Origin: Synchiropus splendidus
Taxonomy: Eukaryota > Chordata > Actinopteri > Syngnathiformes > Callionymidae
Reading direction: 5' to 3'
DNA: 64,000 bases
Assembly (NCBI RefSeq): GCF_027744825.2
Contig: NC_071336.1
Location: 10,045,001-10,109,000 of the forward strand
A program made the position numbers and the translations under genes. Positions within the stretch are counted from its first letter, which is position 1. Each line of letters opens with the position of its first letter. This document shows positions 1 through 11,150 of the stretch, piece by piece. The notes under the pieces are model-generated. The model made no database searches. It saw only the letters and a program-made list of their open reading frames with translations, and was not told the origin of the DNA.

Positions 1-1148
1 ATGAGGTTTCACATCTGACGGCCTTCAGAGAAAAAGCTTATGTCAAGAAGACAAAAAACGAGAAAACAACTGTGTTTATTTGTCAAGGGAATGTCGGCAC
101 TACAATTGAAGCAATGTCAGGGGTTGAAATTTGTGTAAAGCATTACCAGGCGTTACGTTTTCTTCAAACCAGAACACTGAATCTATGATTTAAATAGGTT
201 TCAATTGGTGCTATTTTAGATTGTTTACTCTCCCTCCATGCTTAAGTCTCAATAGCACACGGTATTTAATACAAGCAAACTGGGCTCTTGGCTAATGTGC
301 CCCTCTGACTCAAAGCTTCATTCTCCCATCACTGATGTTTTGACCTTCAAAAACAATCACAAATACTCTGACTGGCAGACATTTATTTTAGCTTCTTTGT
401 GTACTCCAGAAACACTTCCTTTTTCCATCCCAATACAACATTTTTTTACGTGAATCAAAACAACTGCTGTGACTATTCAAAGCCCTTTGACAGTCACAGT
501 GTTATCTAAGGTCAGACTTCATCACTCACAACATTGCCATGCAGCTTTTTTTCCCCACCTTGAACATCTGTCAAGGAAGGCTGAGGAACGTCAAGGTGCA
601 GGAGAAAACTCATAAAAGTCAAAGAGCTTCCTTTGAAAATCAAAGCAAACTTTCTCTTGAATCTTGTGAAAGTCAGAAGCGTGTTTTAATGCAACGCCCC
701 GGTTGGCACTGGATCTGGTGTTGTCCACACTGTATGTTATTGTGTGTTTCAGCTGCTTTCTGTCTAAAAGGCTGTATTCACATTTAAGGGCTGCGTGTGT
801 TAGCAGCAACACTCTGTCTGGTTTATTGCTCAAAAGGGTACCACAGGAGCAATTGCAGTTAAAGGCCAATACCATAAAACTCAGCCTTTTATGGAATGTG
901 ATGCTCTGGCAACAAAAAAAAAAAAGGTGTTCATCTTCAACATCAAATCAAGAAAGCAATTAATATCACTTCAGATACAGCACAGACCGACATCATCTGT
1001 GACACAGCATCAGTCGCTAAGACTGTCAAATTGTTAAATCGATGATTCCTAGTTCAAAGTCATCCAGCAGGCTGGTCGCGTTTGCTAAACTCTATGTACC
1101 ATAGACTCAAGTCCCTAATCTGTTGAAATTAGTGTCGCCCATTTTTCA
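1..1148. other. Non-coding sequence, no recognised feature
   Basis: Unique-looking AT-rich sequence. Open frames around 540-960 overlap each other on both strands, resemble no protein I know, and have no splice or codon pattern that favours coding. I see no gene, repeat or regulatory element that I can support here. Confidence 0.6.
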
Positions 1149-1720
1149 ATTTCGTCTTGGTCTTTTTACAAAGTTTGTTCTTCTTTAGCCATTTCCTTTT
1201 TAGTCGACAAAAAGTCACAACAATTTAGTCTAGTTTCAGACAAATGAAAACTCAGTATATTTTAGTTAAGTTTTAGTCACTGCCCACTGGTCAACATTTT
1301 AGTCATTCTTTCCCTTCAAGAGATACTTTTCATTTATTTATTCCACTTGACTGATGTTCCACGACTAAAATATTGACTAAAAATCCGGAATAACCATCTT
1401 TAATAAATAGAATGAATCCTCAATGCAACTTAGCTCTTAGTGTTTCGACTGTTGACTCAATATGCATTTACAAATGATGCACTTGTTCAGTTGTTCATGT
1501 TTTATTGCAAACACCAACAAAATAAAATAAAAAGTGGTGTTAATTGATATGAACTTTAGAACTAGACTTTTGTAGTTGAGCATCAACCGCTTTCAATAAA
1601 ATACAAACTTAAACGCAGGGTTTCCACCAGGATTTTTACAACTTTTGAATTTGCAAAACATTTTTCGTCTTGTTTTTATTCGTCAACTATAACATGCATT
1701 CTCACAGTTTTCGTCTCAAA
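1149..1720. repeat. Degenerate TTTTAGTC / TTTCGTC interspersed repeat
   Basis: The stretch 1149-1385 is dense in TTTAGTC, TTTTAGTTAAG, TTAGTCGACAAAA and GACTAAAA words, and 1655-1720 has TTTTCGTCTTG, TTCGTCAACTATAACATG and TTTTCGTCTC. These word sets are typical of an old fish interspersed repeat rich in ACTAAAA and CGAAAAC, probably a non-autonomous DNA transposon. The end of what looks like the same broad family is seen at 34690-34858. Boundaries and target-site duplications are not visible, and the middle may be unrelated sequence. Confidence 0.35.
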
Positions 1721-2146
1721 ATTAAGACAAGTTCATACCACCTCAAAAAGAGTGAGTGTATTTGTTCTTGTCATGAAGTGAAATAAAACCCGCTGAAGAA
1801 ACTGGGAAGTTGCCATTTGGATAAATCTTGGGGGCACTGTGGCATGCGCCACATTTCTGCTTTCAAAGAAATTCAGCCTGTCAATAAAATCCAAGCTTTT
1901 AAAGCGAGGAACATTATCATTGTGCTTCATTTTCTTTCACTTGAAAGCCTCCTCACCATTGTCTTGCCTTCTGCTCAAACATTAGAGGCTTGCTTAATAA
2001 AATGTTTTGCCAGCTGAGCCCATCTGTCAGGACTTCATTCTCCGTTCTGCTCGGCTTCCAGCCCCTCAACAGCTCTTTTGAAAAACCTGTTCGCTCAGCT
2101 GTTTTTGCAGTCTTCTCAGACAAGATATATTAAAAAGTGAAGTGCC
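1721..2146. other. Non-coding sequence, no recognised feature
   Basis: Unique-looking sequence. Short open frames exist on both strands around 1733-2017 but none resembles a known protein. Confidence 0.5.
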
Positions 2147-2182
2147 AAGCACTAGGTCCCTCGTAGCAAGGAAATACTGTCA
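2147..2182 (+). repeat. 36-base inverted-repeat copy A (partner at 4013-4048)
   Basis: These 36 bases reappear in reverse complement at 4013-4048 with one mismatch (A at 2154 against the complement of G at 4041). The shared core includes CCCTCGTAGCAAGGAAATAC. The flanks diverge at once on both sides. This could be one terminal repeat of a foldback element about 1.9 kb long that was later hit by a LINE, or simply two copies of a short dispersed repeat. Confidence 0.8.
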
Positions 2183-3061
2183 CTTGTGTTGAAGGCGGTA
2201 GACACTCCACCCTCCTCTTCCAACAAACTCCTTCTCAGTAAAGGGATCTGGAGGTAGATCAGAGGAGCTTGCTGCAGTTTTAGTCACCAGCTATGTGGCC
2301 CTTTTCTGAATTTCAGTGTCTTTGCGGGTGGATAGCAGACCCAGCTAGATAAGCTTATCCCCGGGGAACCTGGAAGAAACTGGATTAGTGGCTCAGAATA
2401 CACAAGAGGGAGAAAAATTGACATCTTTGTCCATGGCTGTCGCGGTAGGGGGTCATTACTTGGTCACTTGTTTGCGAGTTGAAAGGGGTGATGCAAGGCT
2501 TGAGTCAATAATGGTCTGGCACGGACTGACTTTAGGGGATTTGTATTAATTGAAATCTATTTTAATCTTCGATGGAAGCGCTATGAGATCATAAAAACAA
2601 GAAGTAAATGGCGCAAGATGTATAGCATAATCGATTAGAATTTTATGATGTCGTCCATAAGCCTTTCAGTAGGATGATCCCCCTTAAGGACTTTGTCTCA
2701 AGTCAACCTAATGATGACGGTGATGTATTGACACAAAATATCCGAGATAAATCACCACAACGTATATCAGCCATTGCTGTATTATTGGGGGAATAAAGCC
2801 AAAACCTGGTGGTATGAACGTGGTATGTATTTAATAATCTGAGAAATAAAATGATAAAAAAAAAATACTGGTATTCTGGCATAATTTTTAACAAAACTGA
2901 ATTTATGTGAAGGATTTCTGATGGAAGAGCCACATAAACTATATATATATATATTTAGTCCACCCGAACTCATTGATGTCTTCCTCATTCAGTCGTTTTG
3001 GAACTATCCATGTGAAGTAACGGATATATACTGTACTGATACTTCCCTGAACGTGCGCTAT
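2183..3061. other. Non-coding sequence between inverted-repeat copy A and LINE fragment
   Basis: No gene is recognised. A short (AT)n run lies at about 2940-2954. Open frames at 2703-2988 on the minus strand are low-complexity and unsupported. The stretch lies inside the possible 2147-4048 foldback unit. Confidence 0.5.
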
Positions 3062-3622
3062 ATTGTGTTCTTTTCCTTTGGGCTTCTCCCCTCAGGGGTG
3101 GCCACAGCGGATCCTCCTCCTCCGTCTCACCCTGTCCACTGCTTCTTCCTCTCTCAAACCCCACCACCTCCATGAATCTCCTCTTTGGCCTTCCTCTCCA
3201 CCTTCTGCCTGGCAGTTCCAACCTCAACATCTTCCTACCAATGTACTGTCTCTCTCTCCTCTGTACATGTCCAAACCATCTCCATCTAGCCTCTCTGTCT
3301 TTCTCTCCTAAACACCTGAGCACATGTGCTGTCCCTCTGATCTACTGCTTCCTGATCCTATCCATCCCGCTCACTCCCAGAGAGAACCTCAGCATCTTCA
3401 TCTCTGCTACCACCAGCTCTGCCTCCTGTCTTTTCCTCAGTGCCACTGTTTCCAAGCCATACAACATTGCTGGCCTCACCACTGTTTTGTACACCTTCCC
3501 TTTCATCCTTGCCGACACCCTTTTGTCACACATCACACCTGACACTTTTCTCCAATGATTCCATCCTGCCTGCACTCACTTCTTCACCTCTTTCACAAAC
3601 TCCCATCGCCCTGGACAGTTGA
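3062..3622 (-). mobile_element. Non-LTR retrotransposon (LINE), 3' end of ORF2, decayed
   Basis: Read on the minus strand, this encodes the region downstream of the reverse-transcriptase core of a common fish LINE. From 3575 downwards it gives GWNHWRKVSG, CDKRV.AR.KGKVYKTVVRP, then AMLYGLETVA, EMKMLRFSLGV and MDRIRKQ. After an in-frame TAG at 3342-3344 the same frame continues through IRGTA, EARWRWFGHVQRR, YIGRKMLRLELPGRR and RGRPKRRFMEVV. Another in-frame stop, TGA, lies at 3576-3578. Past the GRPKRRFM block the expected RVR..RIRCGHP ending is found in a different frame, so there is also a frameshift near 3190. The 3' end is marked by the complement of GGGGTGGCCACAGCGGATCC at 3096-3115, a well-known fish LINE terminus. 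Only a few hundred bases remain, so the copy is 5'-truncated and dead. The long Ser/Leu/Pro-rich frames on the plus strand are its antisense shadow. I do not assign the LINE clade. Confidence 0.85.
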
Positions 3623-3884
3623 CCGATAAATGTCTGGTATATTGTGGACAATTAATAATAATCATAATAACAGGACTTTAGAGGACTTTAAAGATTTAAA
3701 GCAAAGCTTTCAGAGGAATTAAACAATAACATGCAAAGCTGTTAGCTAAGCAGAAGTTAGTAGGAAAACAGGACAATACTACATGCAAATCTAGAATTAT
3801 TAGTTCTACAAGTGTCTTGTGTATCTTGAGTTTTGTAATCTATTCCATTCAGTCCAGGGGCCCCGATGAAACAACCTGAGGATC

Positions 3885-4012
3885 CTTGGTAGCATAGGTG
3901 GATAAAAGTTTCATGAAACACTGCAGTCATCTTCAGAACACAGTAGGTGGCACTCTGTGTTTTAAAGAATGAATTACGGTGTAGCAAGTGCCATCTCGTG
4001 GCCATGGAAAAT
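3885..4012. mobile_element. TTTCATGAAAC-type small dispersed element, copy 1
   Basis: Contains the 12-base palindrome GTTTCATGAAAC at 3908-3919, followed by GTAGGTGGCACTCTGTG and GTGCCATCTCGTGGCC. The same palindrome occurs at 34908-34919 and 37245-37256, the last also next to a GCCATCTAGCGGCAC block. The combination resembles small non-autonomous fish elements that carry a 'cactagatggcgc'-like box. Boundaries are approximate. Confidence 0.4.
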
Positions 4013-4048
4013 TGACAGTATTTCCTTGCTACGAGGGACCGAGTGCTT
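4013..4048 (-). repeat. 36-base inverted-repeat copy B (partner at 2147-2182)
   Basis: Reverse complement of 2147-2182 with a single mismatch. It directly follows the TTTCATGAAAC-type element, whereas copy A has no such element beside it. No target-site duplication is evident outside the pair. Confidence 0.8.
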
Positions 4049-5219
4049 ACAGGCCCATCACCGGCCTTCCTCCAAAAGACCCAGTTTTCTGATGTGGGCA
4101 GTGGATCAAAATCAACTGCAAAAACAAAATAAAAACCTGATTAAACACAAACCTATGAAGCACTGTGAAGACTGAATTCACCACCACTTTCGAGTCGGGA
4201 GTGAAGGATTGGATCATCAAGGCCTCCCAAAAGGTTTCTTCAATGTTGAAATATGACTCCCACTGATCATGTGTTAAATATATCACGCAGACAACTGTTT
4301 CTGGATTCATTACGACTGTCAGTTCAAATGGAAAACAGTAAGGCTGATAAAGTGCTAAATGATTAGGTGACAAGAATGGCCAGAACGACAGTGTAGAAAA
4401 GCCAAAGTCATGACTTGTTATCACAGTAGATGTGATAAAATCAGAGGAAAATCAACTTTCTCTGGATTAATGTTCCAATCTTTAATACCCTATGAATGCT
4501 AATGTGGCCTGTGGCACAAAGAATTAAATCCCCCTGCGGCTCTTCCATTGCTCCTTCCGAATTATTAAAACGCATTATCATTTTCTCGTAAGGTGAGTGA
4601 AGAAAAGATTGTGCTGATACACAGGCAGAAATGAGCATTTCTCACAGAGTCAGATCACGTGTGTCGAATTATCAGGGCTACATTTCGACCATGGTTGAGT
4701 CGCTAACATTAGGTCTCTGGGGAACAGGCTGGCGTGAGTGATCCGTGTGAGACAGAGAGTTAGTGAAGTGCGTACGCATGAATTAAGACGTGTCACAAGG
4801 TTGGCGCTAACTGTCTGGGGACAAAAACGTAGCCAATAGATAACTGCGGTAGTTATGTTGAAGATGAATGTTGGGGACTCTCAGGAGTTGGAATGTTGCT
4901 GTACATATAATGCTGTTTAGTAGAAGGTTTCTCATACAGTGGACAGTATAGAACTGACAGTACTACAGAAGCTACACACATCGAGTTATTATTGAAAACC
5001 TTCTCAGCCACGAATATATTTGAGGTCAAATTTTTCACCCACAAAATATGGCAAAGACATAAATTACAATCCCCGTTTTACATATGTGTTGTTTAAAACA
5101 AACAGCCAGACGGAATACGTCAAGCTAAACATCACATCACTGAAATAGTAGAAGCAGAAATACGCCGTCAGGTATGGCGTCGCCCGGGTGTGTACATAAA
5201 TCAAAGAGAATTCATTTTT
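4049..5219. other. Non-coding sequence, no recognised feature
   Basis: Unique-looking sequence. The open frame at 4047-4424 on the minus strand (125 codons) is unlike any protein I know and has no exon-like context. Nothing else can be supported. Confidence 0.5.
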
Positions 5220-5480
5220 GGCTCCAGTGAAAACGTTGCAGCGTCTTAAAAAGGCTCCATTAAACAATGATCCGGTTCAATCAATTTCTGCGAACGAGCC
5301 CGTAATTAAAACTAATTGCTGGGCTTCCTGAAACCGGGAGCAAGATTGATAACAGCGCACATGAAATGGATCCGTCTGAAAAAAATAAGAAAGCATCAGG
5401 AATCAAATCGATAAGAGCTCAAGTATTTTAGCAGTCATTAACAGAAGTGTTTAATTACAGCTGCTTGAGGAACACAACGC
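5220..5480. promoter_or_regulatory. Candidate conserved non-coding element with homeodomain motifs
   Basis: A repeat-free patch with two TAATTA homeodomain cores (5303-5308 and 5452-5457), a TAATTG (5313-5318), and ATCGATAAGAGC near 5407. It lacks an open reading frame that looks coding. The texture resembles vertebrate developmental enhancers. This is judgement from motif content only; no alignment was possible. Confidence 0.25.
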
Positions 5481-7579
5481 AGGGTTTTCACCACTTTCTG
5501 TGGGATTCTGCCAAAGATTCCCATAGATGAAGTCAAGTGGATACATGTCATGATAGCCGTCTCAACTGCAAGCAAATACTATATATATATGAAATTTTAA
5601 AAAAAAATGTAACAAATGGTCTGGAGTTCCAGTGAGTAGAAATGAGGCGACATTTGAGGCCTTTTTTATTTTTGACTTTGGGAGATGCCGATACATTCAA
5701 GACTAATGATTATCAAGCTCAATTGTAGAGAAGAAGAAGCGTTTTGCGGCAACATCTACTGTTTCTCAACTGAAAAACAAGTAGGCTTTCACAAAACACA
5801 TCTCGGTGAGTTGGACTCTCTTCCTCTAACATGGCCTCAAACATGTACAAAGTCTAGCATATTCTGCAATTTCTGATGCCCACTGTTGCTTGTCATTTCC
5901 TGCTTATATTACATTGCAGAAATCACAACATTGTCTGCGATGATACCACACAGCTGTGCGTTGCTGCATTGTATCACAGTCAAAAAAATCTAAATACAGT
6001 TCATTGAAATATACCAATCTAAATACAACTGAAGATTGTCAGCAGCTCACTGGACTTTGAAATTCAAGACACTGGTGGACATACATAGAAAAGGGACATG
6101 AGGTTGGTGTAAAATGAGTAACAATGTGCTGTTGCATGGCAAAGTCACCTTATGCATAATATGACGCACCTACTGTGCAAAAAAAGGGCAAAAACCTGTC
6201 TGGAGTCAGCGTCTATGGGGTCATTAACCTCTCTCTCTCTTCTCCAGGACTACATTAGCTCCTGTATTTGCTCTGGCGACTGTGGAACTGCAGAACTCTG
6301 CGCTGCATCATTAAATTTGCAGCTGCTTTTATACGACCTGAAATGTCAGACCCTCGAATAAAGAAAGTCCCCCTTTTGAAATATTGAGCAGCGGTATGTG
6401 CGCGTGTTTGCTTGTGCCATATCTTAGTGCTTTCAAACATGCCTCGCACTTGAAACACACAGAGCACCTTTACCTCAGCAGCAGCTTGATGCCATTGCCA
6501 CTTACACGCAGGTTAAACACAGCAAGTCTAATGAGTTTAAACAAATTCAATACTGCTTTTAGATGCGTCTGCTGGAGGGATCTGCCTGAGCACATTGAAC
6601 AAGTAATCACATTGGCTTAACACATCTTTAATGCGCAAACATGCCTTAATTATCTATAAAATGTAGGTGTTTAACAGCTCTGAAATAAGAATGACTCATA
6701 CCAAATTCCAACAGATAAAAGATTTATCGAAGGCTGAGAGGAAGCATTTTCCTCAGACTGCATTTCAGAATAATTCACTTGTACTGGATCTGTTTTGTAT
6801 GCACTATTTTGTTCCAACAAAATACTATAAAATACTAATATTTCCTTTTAAAGGGCCCCATTATAAGATAAGAGATAAGAGATAAAACAATGAAACGTCA
6901 TCTTAGCACATATTGAAGTTAGAAAGGCCGATTACTAATCTGACACCTTCACAAAAGATGTGTTTAACAGATTCCTCCTGCCTACAGTTCTGATGTCACA
7001 AAAGCTTGTTCAAGCGACCTGCAAAGGTTAATGGGATGATGATGTACCATGATGTACCACACTGGATAAGTCGAAGAGTTTTCAAGCGTTGTTAGTTCCT
7101 TTTTGAAAGATGAAAAAATAGTTTTTTGACTGTGATGGAGATGAGATCTGCAATGATTTTTTTATTTTTTTTTCAAGACAGCAACAACACGTGTTACACG
7201 TTTCATAGCCAAAGGTGACGGAAGACAGTTGTCATTTATACTCACACAACAAATTGAAGGAAGTGACAAAGGTTACTGACAGTCCACACATTTTTATGAG
7301 TAAAATACAAAGCCAGATTGCTAAATGATGAAATGGCCTGCTCATTATCCTGTGGAAAACCAGCAACTTTGCTCCACACAGTTTCTCTCATGACCATGTC
7401 AGTTTTGAATACAATATTATGAAGAAAAGACAATCCGTCTTGCGATTAAATCAGATGTTCACCAGCTTAATAAGGGCGAAAACACATGTCAAGCACCTGA
7501 ACACAGCCAGTCTTGGACAACTCCATGTTCATTGACTCTCATTCTCCATGATCACAAAACTGCTACAGCGCGTGAAAGA
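5481..7579. other. Non-coding sequence with one terminal-exon-like patch
   Basis: No gene or repeat family is recognised. A short (AT)n lies at 5579-5590 and small tandem repeats at 6869-6885 and 7040-7060. At 6228-6247 a CT-rich tract ends in CCAG, followed by 38 open codons to a stop at 6361 and an overlapping AATAAA at 6357-6362. This looks like a terminal exon, but the encoded peptide is not recognised and no upstream exon was found. Confidence 0.4.
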
Positions 7580-7810
7580 GTCACTGATCCAGGGGTTTTG
7601 CGGACGCTTTTTGTGCATCCAGATAGTGATCAGAAACTTTAATGGCTCCAGAGTTATTTTTATTTGCTGTGGAGTCACACTGCTTACGTAGTTTTTGGCA
7701 TCGAGTGCTCAGAGTCGCCTGAGGCAGGAATCTCTCCCACTGCCGAGCGCTTCCCGTGACGTGGTGCAGCTCTTCAGGCGGGATCAAGTTCGTGGCCAAA
7801 TGCCGAGTTG
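7580..7810. promoter_or_regulatory. Candidate conserved non-coding element
   Basis: A patch of higher GC and complexity than its surroundings, free of simple repeats, including CAGAGTCGCCTGAGGCAGG, TCCCGTGACGTGGTGCAGC and a GTGACGTGG CRE/E-box-like word at 7756-7764. No coding pattern is evident. The call rests on texture alone. Confidence 0.2.
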
Positions 7811-8690
7811 TTTGCATTCATATCTCTGACTTTTGAGCTGAAGGGACTTTGTTTTGAGACAGAGTACATGGAAAAAGAAATCCCCTATCTTCTTGGGATT
7901 TCACCAAACCAACATTATATTCTTCAGTTTGCAGCCATTTGGAAGTTTGGAAGATTGCAAATGCACCATACAGACGTCTCAGTTTCTTGTAAATCCGGAG
8001 GTCATCGCTGACTAAACACAAACTTCCGCCCTGGTCTGCACTTGCATGGCTTCCCTCCTGCTGCATTTCTGCCTTCAACTTACATTCTGCAACTAATAAA
8101 TATTTAATGACTTGTACTTTAGCCTCGCGGAAAGAAAAAAAAAGATGGTATTAATATATCTCGCCGACCTGCTCAGGTGCCTTAGTGAGTGGGATCAGAA
8201 AACACAGCTGCACTCACAATGGAACCTCAATGAGGACATTGTTTGGGTGGATTCAAGCTCACAGCACCTTTGATGACTGAGGCCTCAAACACACATTACT
8301 GCACTACATTGTGTTGCTTGCATTCCTATCTTTCTCTGAAAAGCAATCTGTTATCAAGAGCCAGCAGAGCAAAGAGTGGATTCTGATTTGTAGAAATTAT
8401 AGTGTATTTTGAGGCGACATAATTTTTTGTTTCCCATTGGGTCCTTTTTTTCATTTGGAAGCAAAGCATTTTCATGTTCTACTTCGAGATCAATTCATTC
8501 AAACACAGCATTTCCCCATAAGTAATTGGCAATGCTCCTTGACTTTCAACCTAAAATGTCACAGTTCAGCAGTCATTTTAACCACAGTCATGGCCAAATG
8601 CTTTGTAATGAGTGACGCTGCCCATCCCTATGTGACAGAAATAGTGTGTATAAGGGCATTAACTAGCTGCTCTTTATTATTCCTGATTTT
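7811..8690. other. Non-coding sequence, no recognised feature
   Basis: Open frames overlap on both strands at 7808-8078 and 8437-8694 without resemblance to known proteins. Nothing else can be supported. Confidence 0.5.
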
Positions 8691-9293
8691 TTAAACTGCA
8701 AAAACAGTCGATGAGTAGAAAAGGCAAATAAAAATCATTTCCGAAAATCTGCAAACGTGAACCTCTATTTCGTCTTTTCCCAAACGATTAAAGACAAACA
8801 CGTCAAGAGTCGAAGATGCATGGCTCTTTGGTAAAGCAATTAAATCCTGCTGCTGAAACCTAGCAGGTTTTTGAAGCAGCAGTGGCGAGAGGCTCAGCAT
8901 ACGCAGCAGGGAACAAACCCTCCAAGTATGTGGGAATGCAAAATAGGGACGGGTGCAAGTATATCTGACTGAATAGGCGATCCCCAAAACAGATCCGAGT
9001 GGTAAGAGTGCACCTGTCATAAATACAATAACCAACAGCAAGTGGTTTATTTGCTGTTCAGTTTGCATTCTGTTGCACCCTGGCATTCCCTGCTTGAATT
9101 TCGGTTCCATGTAAATTGAAGGATGTAAACGCAGCTCTCGCCTTGTGACACTGAACTCGATTGACAATTTATTTGCATGACTTTTATCTACAAAGGGGGA
9201 ATCGTCCCGATTCATTGCTTTTATGTTTGGGCATTTGTCTGCGCAATTTTCTCTATCAAACATCCAGGAAATTGGGCTCATGCTGTTAGCCAT
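8691..9293 (-). other. Longest open frame of the window (200 codons), unrecognised
   Basis: An uninterrupted 200-codon frame on the minus strand. The predicted peptide has a hydrophobic stretch at about residues 82-110 (core LLLVIVFMTGALLPLG) that could pass as a membrane segment, and a second hydrophobic tail ending in FICLFYSSTVFAV. I recognise no domain or family. An overlapping frame runs on the plus strand at 9177-9491. In AT-rich sequence a frame this long is not expected often by chance, but nothing else points to a gene: I see no promoter, splice context or polyadenylation signal that fits. A stop-poor conserved non-coding stretch or an ancient coding remnant is equally possible, so it is not called a CDS. 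Confidence 0.2.
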
Positions 9294-9539
9294 GCAAAAA
9301 TAAGGCCATCCAGAGGTTTCAGAGCTCAGATTAGCTTGGCTTTATTCGACTGTGATGGTGGCCGCCGAATGCTGCCTGGTTTCTCTTTCTCTTATGAGAC
9401 GAAGTACAAAGGAAATGCACCACATTCTACAGTTAAAGTTGTGAATATGTTTGTCATGTCGTGGGTAATTGCCTCCGTACCCGAAAAATAGGTGACATCC
9501 CGAGCCTTTCGGTAGGTGAGCGCAAACAAAAGTCTTGAA

Positions 9540-9930
9540 CTTGATCAACCCAATCAGTTTCACTGTCTTCTCCGTTTATGACTTGCCTTCTCAACACTCG
9601 CTAATGGACTTCATCGCAAAGAGCCGGGTGATTCTCACACAGTGTCCGTGGCGAATCACCAGTGCTGCTTAAATCAAATCCACTTCAGTCACTGTTAATG
9701 GGAGCCTCTGACCTGGTGAAAGCAATAATTATCTTCAGCCACTTGACTTTCGCTCACAAGTTCCACTAAATCGTGTGAAATATATGACCAGTCGACCACA
9801 TGAGCCGGGTTTGGAATGACATTCTAAATGGCCATGTCAAGGCCCACTCACGTCACATCAATGTGAAATGTGTGGTTCATAGCCCGGTCATAATAAAGCC
9901 AGCCACTAATCTCTAATCTCCAACCACTTA
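9540..9930. promoter_or_regulatory. Candidate conserved non-coding element
   Basis: A repeat-free stretch containing GCAATAATTATC (TAATTA at 9726-9731), CGGGTGATTCTCAC and CTCACGTCACATCA (CRE-like). No coding pattern is evident. The texture is similar to the 5.3 kb and 60.2 kb patches. Assigned only from composition and motif content. Confidence 0.25.
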
Positions 9931-10019
9931 TATCACTCGGAGGGTGTACGCCACCGCCAACTTTAAAAAACAAACAAACAAAAAAAAGACCCTCATGAAC
10001 ACATCATTACAGCCTTTTT

Positions 10020-10260
10020 GTCAAAGTGATTTCCTTGAAAGTTGCAGGAAGTCTGCAACAAACACCCACAGCGTTTGTTCCGCTTCTGATTGACTTTCAT
10101 TTTCTAAAACGACTCACGTAGTGCTGTGTCTTTTTGATTGCCATGCAAATGCAGCGCTCATCCATATTCAAATGTTTATTAAGCAGCTTTCCAAAGTGAA
10201 CACATCAGTTTATTTTCCCTGGTAATGTCACTCCACAATGAAAGCACGATTCTTTTGATC
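10020..10260. promoter_or_regulatory. Candidate regulatory patch with octamer (POU) motif
   Basis: Contains a perfect octamer ATGCAAAT at 10143-10150 within CCATGCAAATGCAG, plus CTGATTGACTTTCATTTT upstream and CATATTCAAATG downstream. It follows an (AAAC)n-type run at about 9964-9988. Octamers are bound by POU-domain factors. Function here is inference. Confidence 0.25.
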
Positions 10261-10576
10261 TAATGGGAAAAGAGAAAAAAGTAAAATACAGTCATGACAA
10301 CTTTTGGAAACAAAAACATATAACTGTAAAAGCAGAAGAGCAAAACTCATTCTGATGGAAAGTGTAATGCCATCAGCTCCTAACCAGGAAAAGTCAGCGC
10401 AGTTAAAAGCCTGGTGTAGTTACTGAGCTCTGTTTGAATGTCGTCGCATCGTTCCAAATGTCATTTTCTTCTTCTGCACTAAAAACAGATTAAATTGAGT
10501 CAGCACTCATTACAAACAACACCGTTTTCAGAGAGTCTTGAGAGAAATTTGTACATGCATGTCAGCTGTACAGATG

Positions 10577-11150
10577 GGTACCTTTCACATTTGAACCGAT
10601 ATGGTGCCATTATCCGGTACCAGAGAGTCAGTTCCGGTACTCAACGGTACAAATTGTCGGTACTTCAGCGTGTGTTTATGTGGTGATGCATGTTCATTTG
10701 TTCAATGATAAAACCTCAATCTTTTTTAAACTGACATATTTATTTCTCAATGTATAAACTTTAACAAATATGTCACAACAACATTCAACAGCTGTTTGTA
10801 CTGCTTCATCACACATTCACACACATTTCGTCAACTCCATGTCCCCGTTTTCTCTGGTGCCAGTGACACAGCTTTTGTAGTAAACACCCAATTTACAGGT
10901 ACTTTGTGTTCCTAGTGACTCACATACTCAGTACTGACCGACAACTATGATTCCTATGTTTGTAACAAGTTTTGCTGCTAAATGCTAACGTGCTGCTAAC
11001 TGTGCTGCTAGCGTTGTAGCTGCAAGGTCATTACACAATGGTGCGTCAGAAAATCGCTGTTCTACTATGCTGCTCCGGTACTGTCACAAAGATGCGTTTA
11101 AGTACCAAAGCATGCTACTGTACCATTTGTACCAATCGGAACTCGGTAGT
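10577..11150. mobile_element. GGTAC-rich terminal-inverted-repeat element, degenerate
   Basis: The left end carries five GGTAC words (10577, 10616, 10636, 10646, 10659). The right end carries a GGTAC (11077) and three GTACC words in the opposite orientation (11102, 11120, 11130), with CCGAGTTCCGATTGGTAC on its complement. Such GGTACCGATAC-style termini typify small non-autonomous DNA transposons in fish. The interior has no transposase frame. Exact ends and target duplications are not visible. Confidence 0.45.

Noticed and set aside
3172..3558. 128-codon plus-strand frame rich in Ser, Leu and Pro
   Set aside because: It is the antisense of the LINE ORF2 fragment at 3062-3622; the minus strand carries the recognisable protein.
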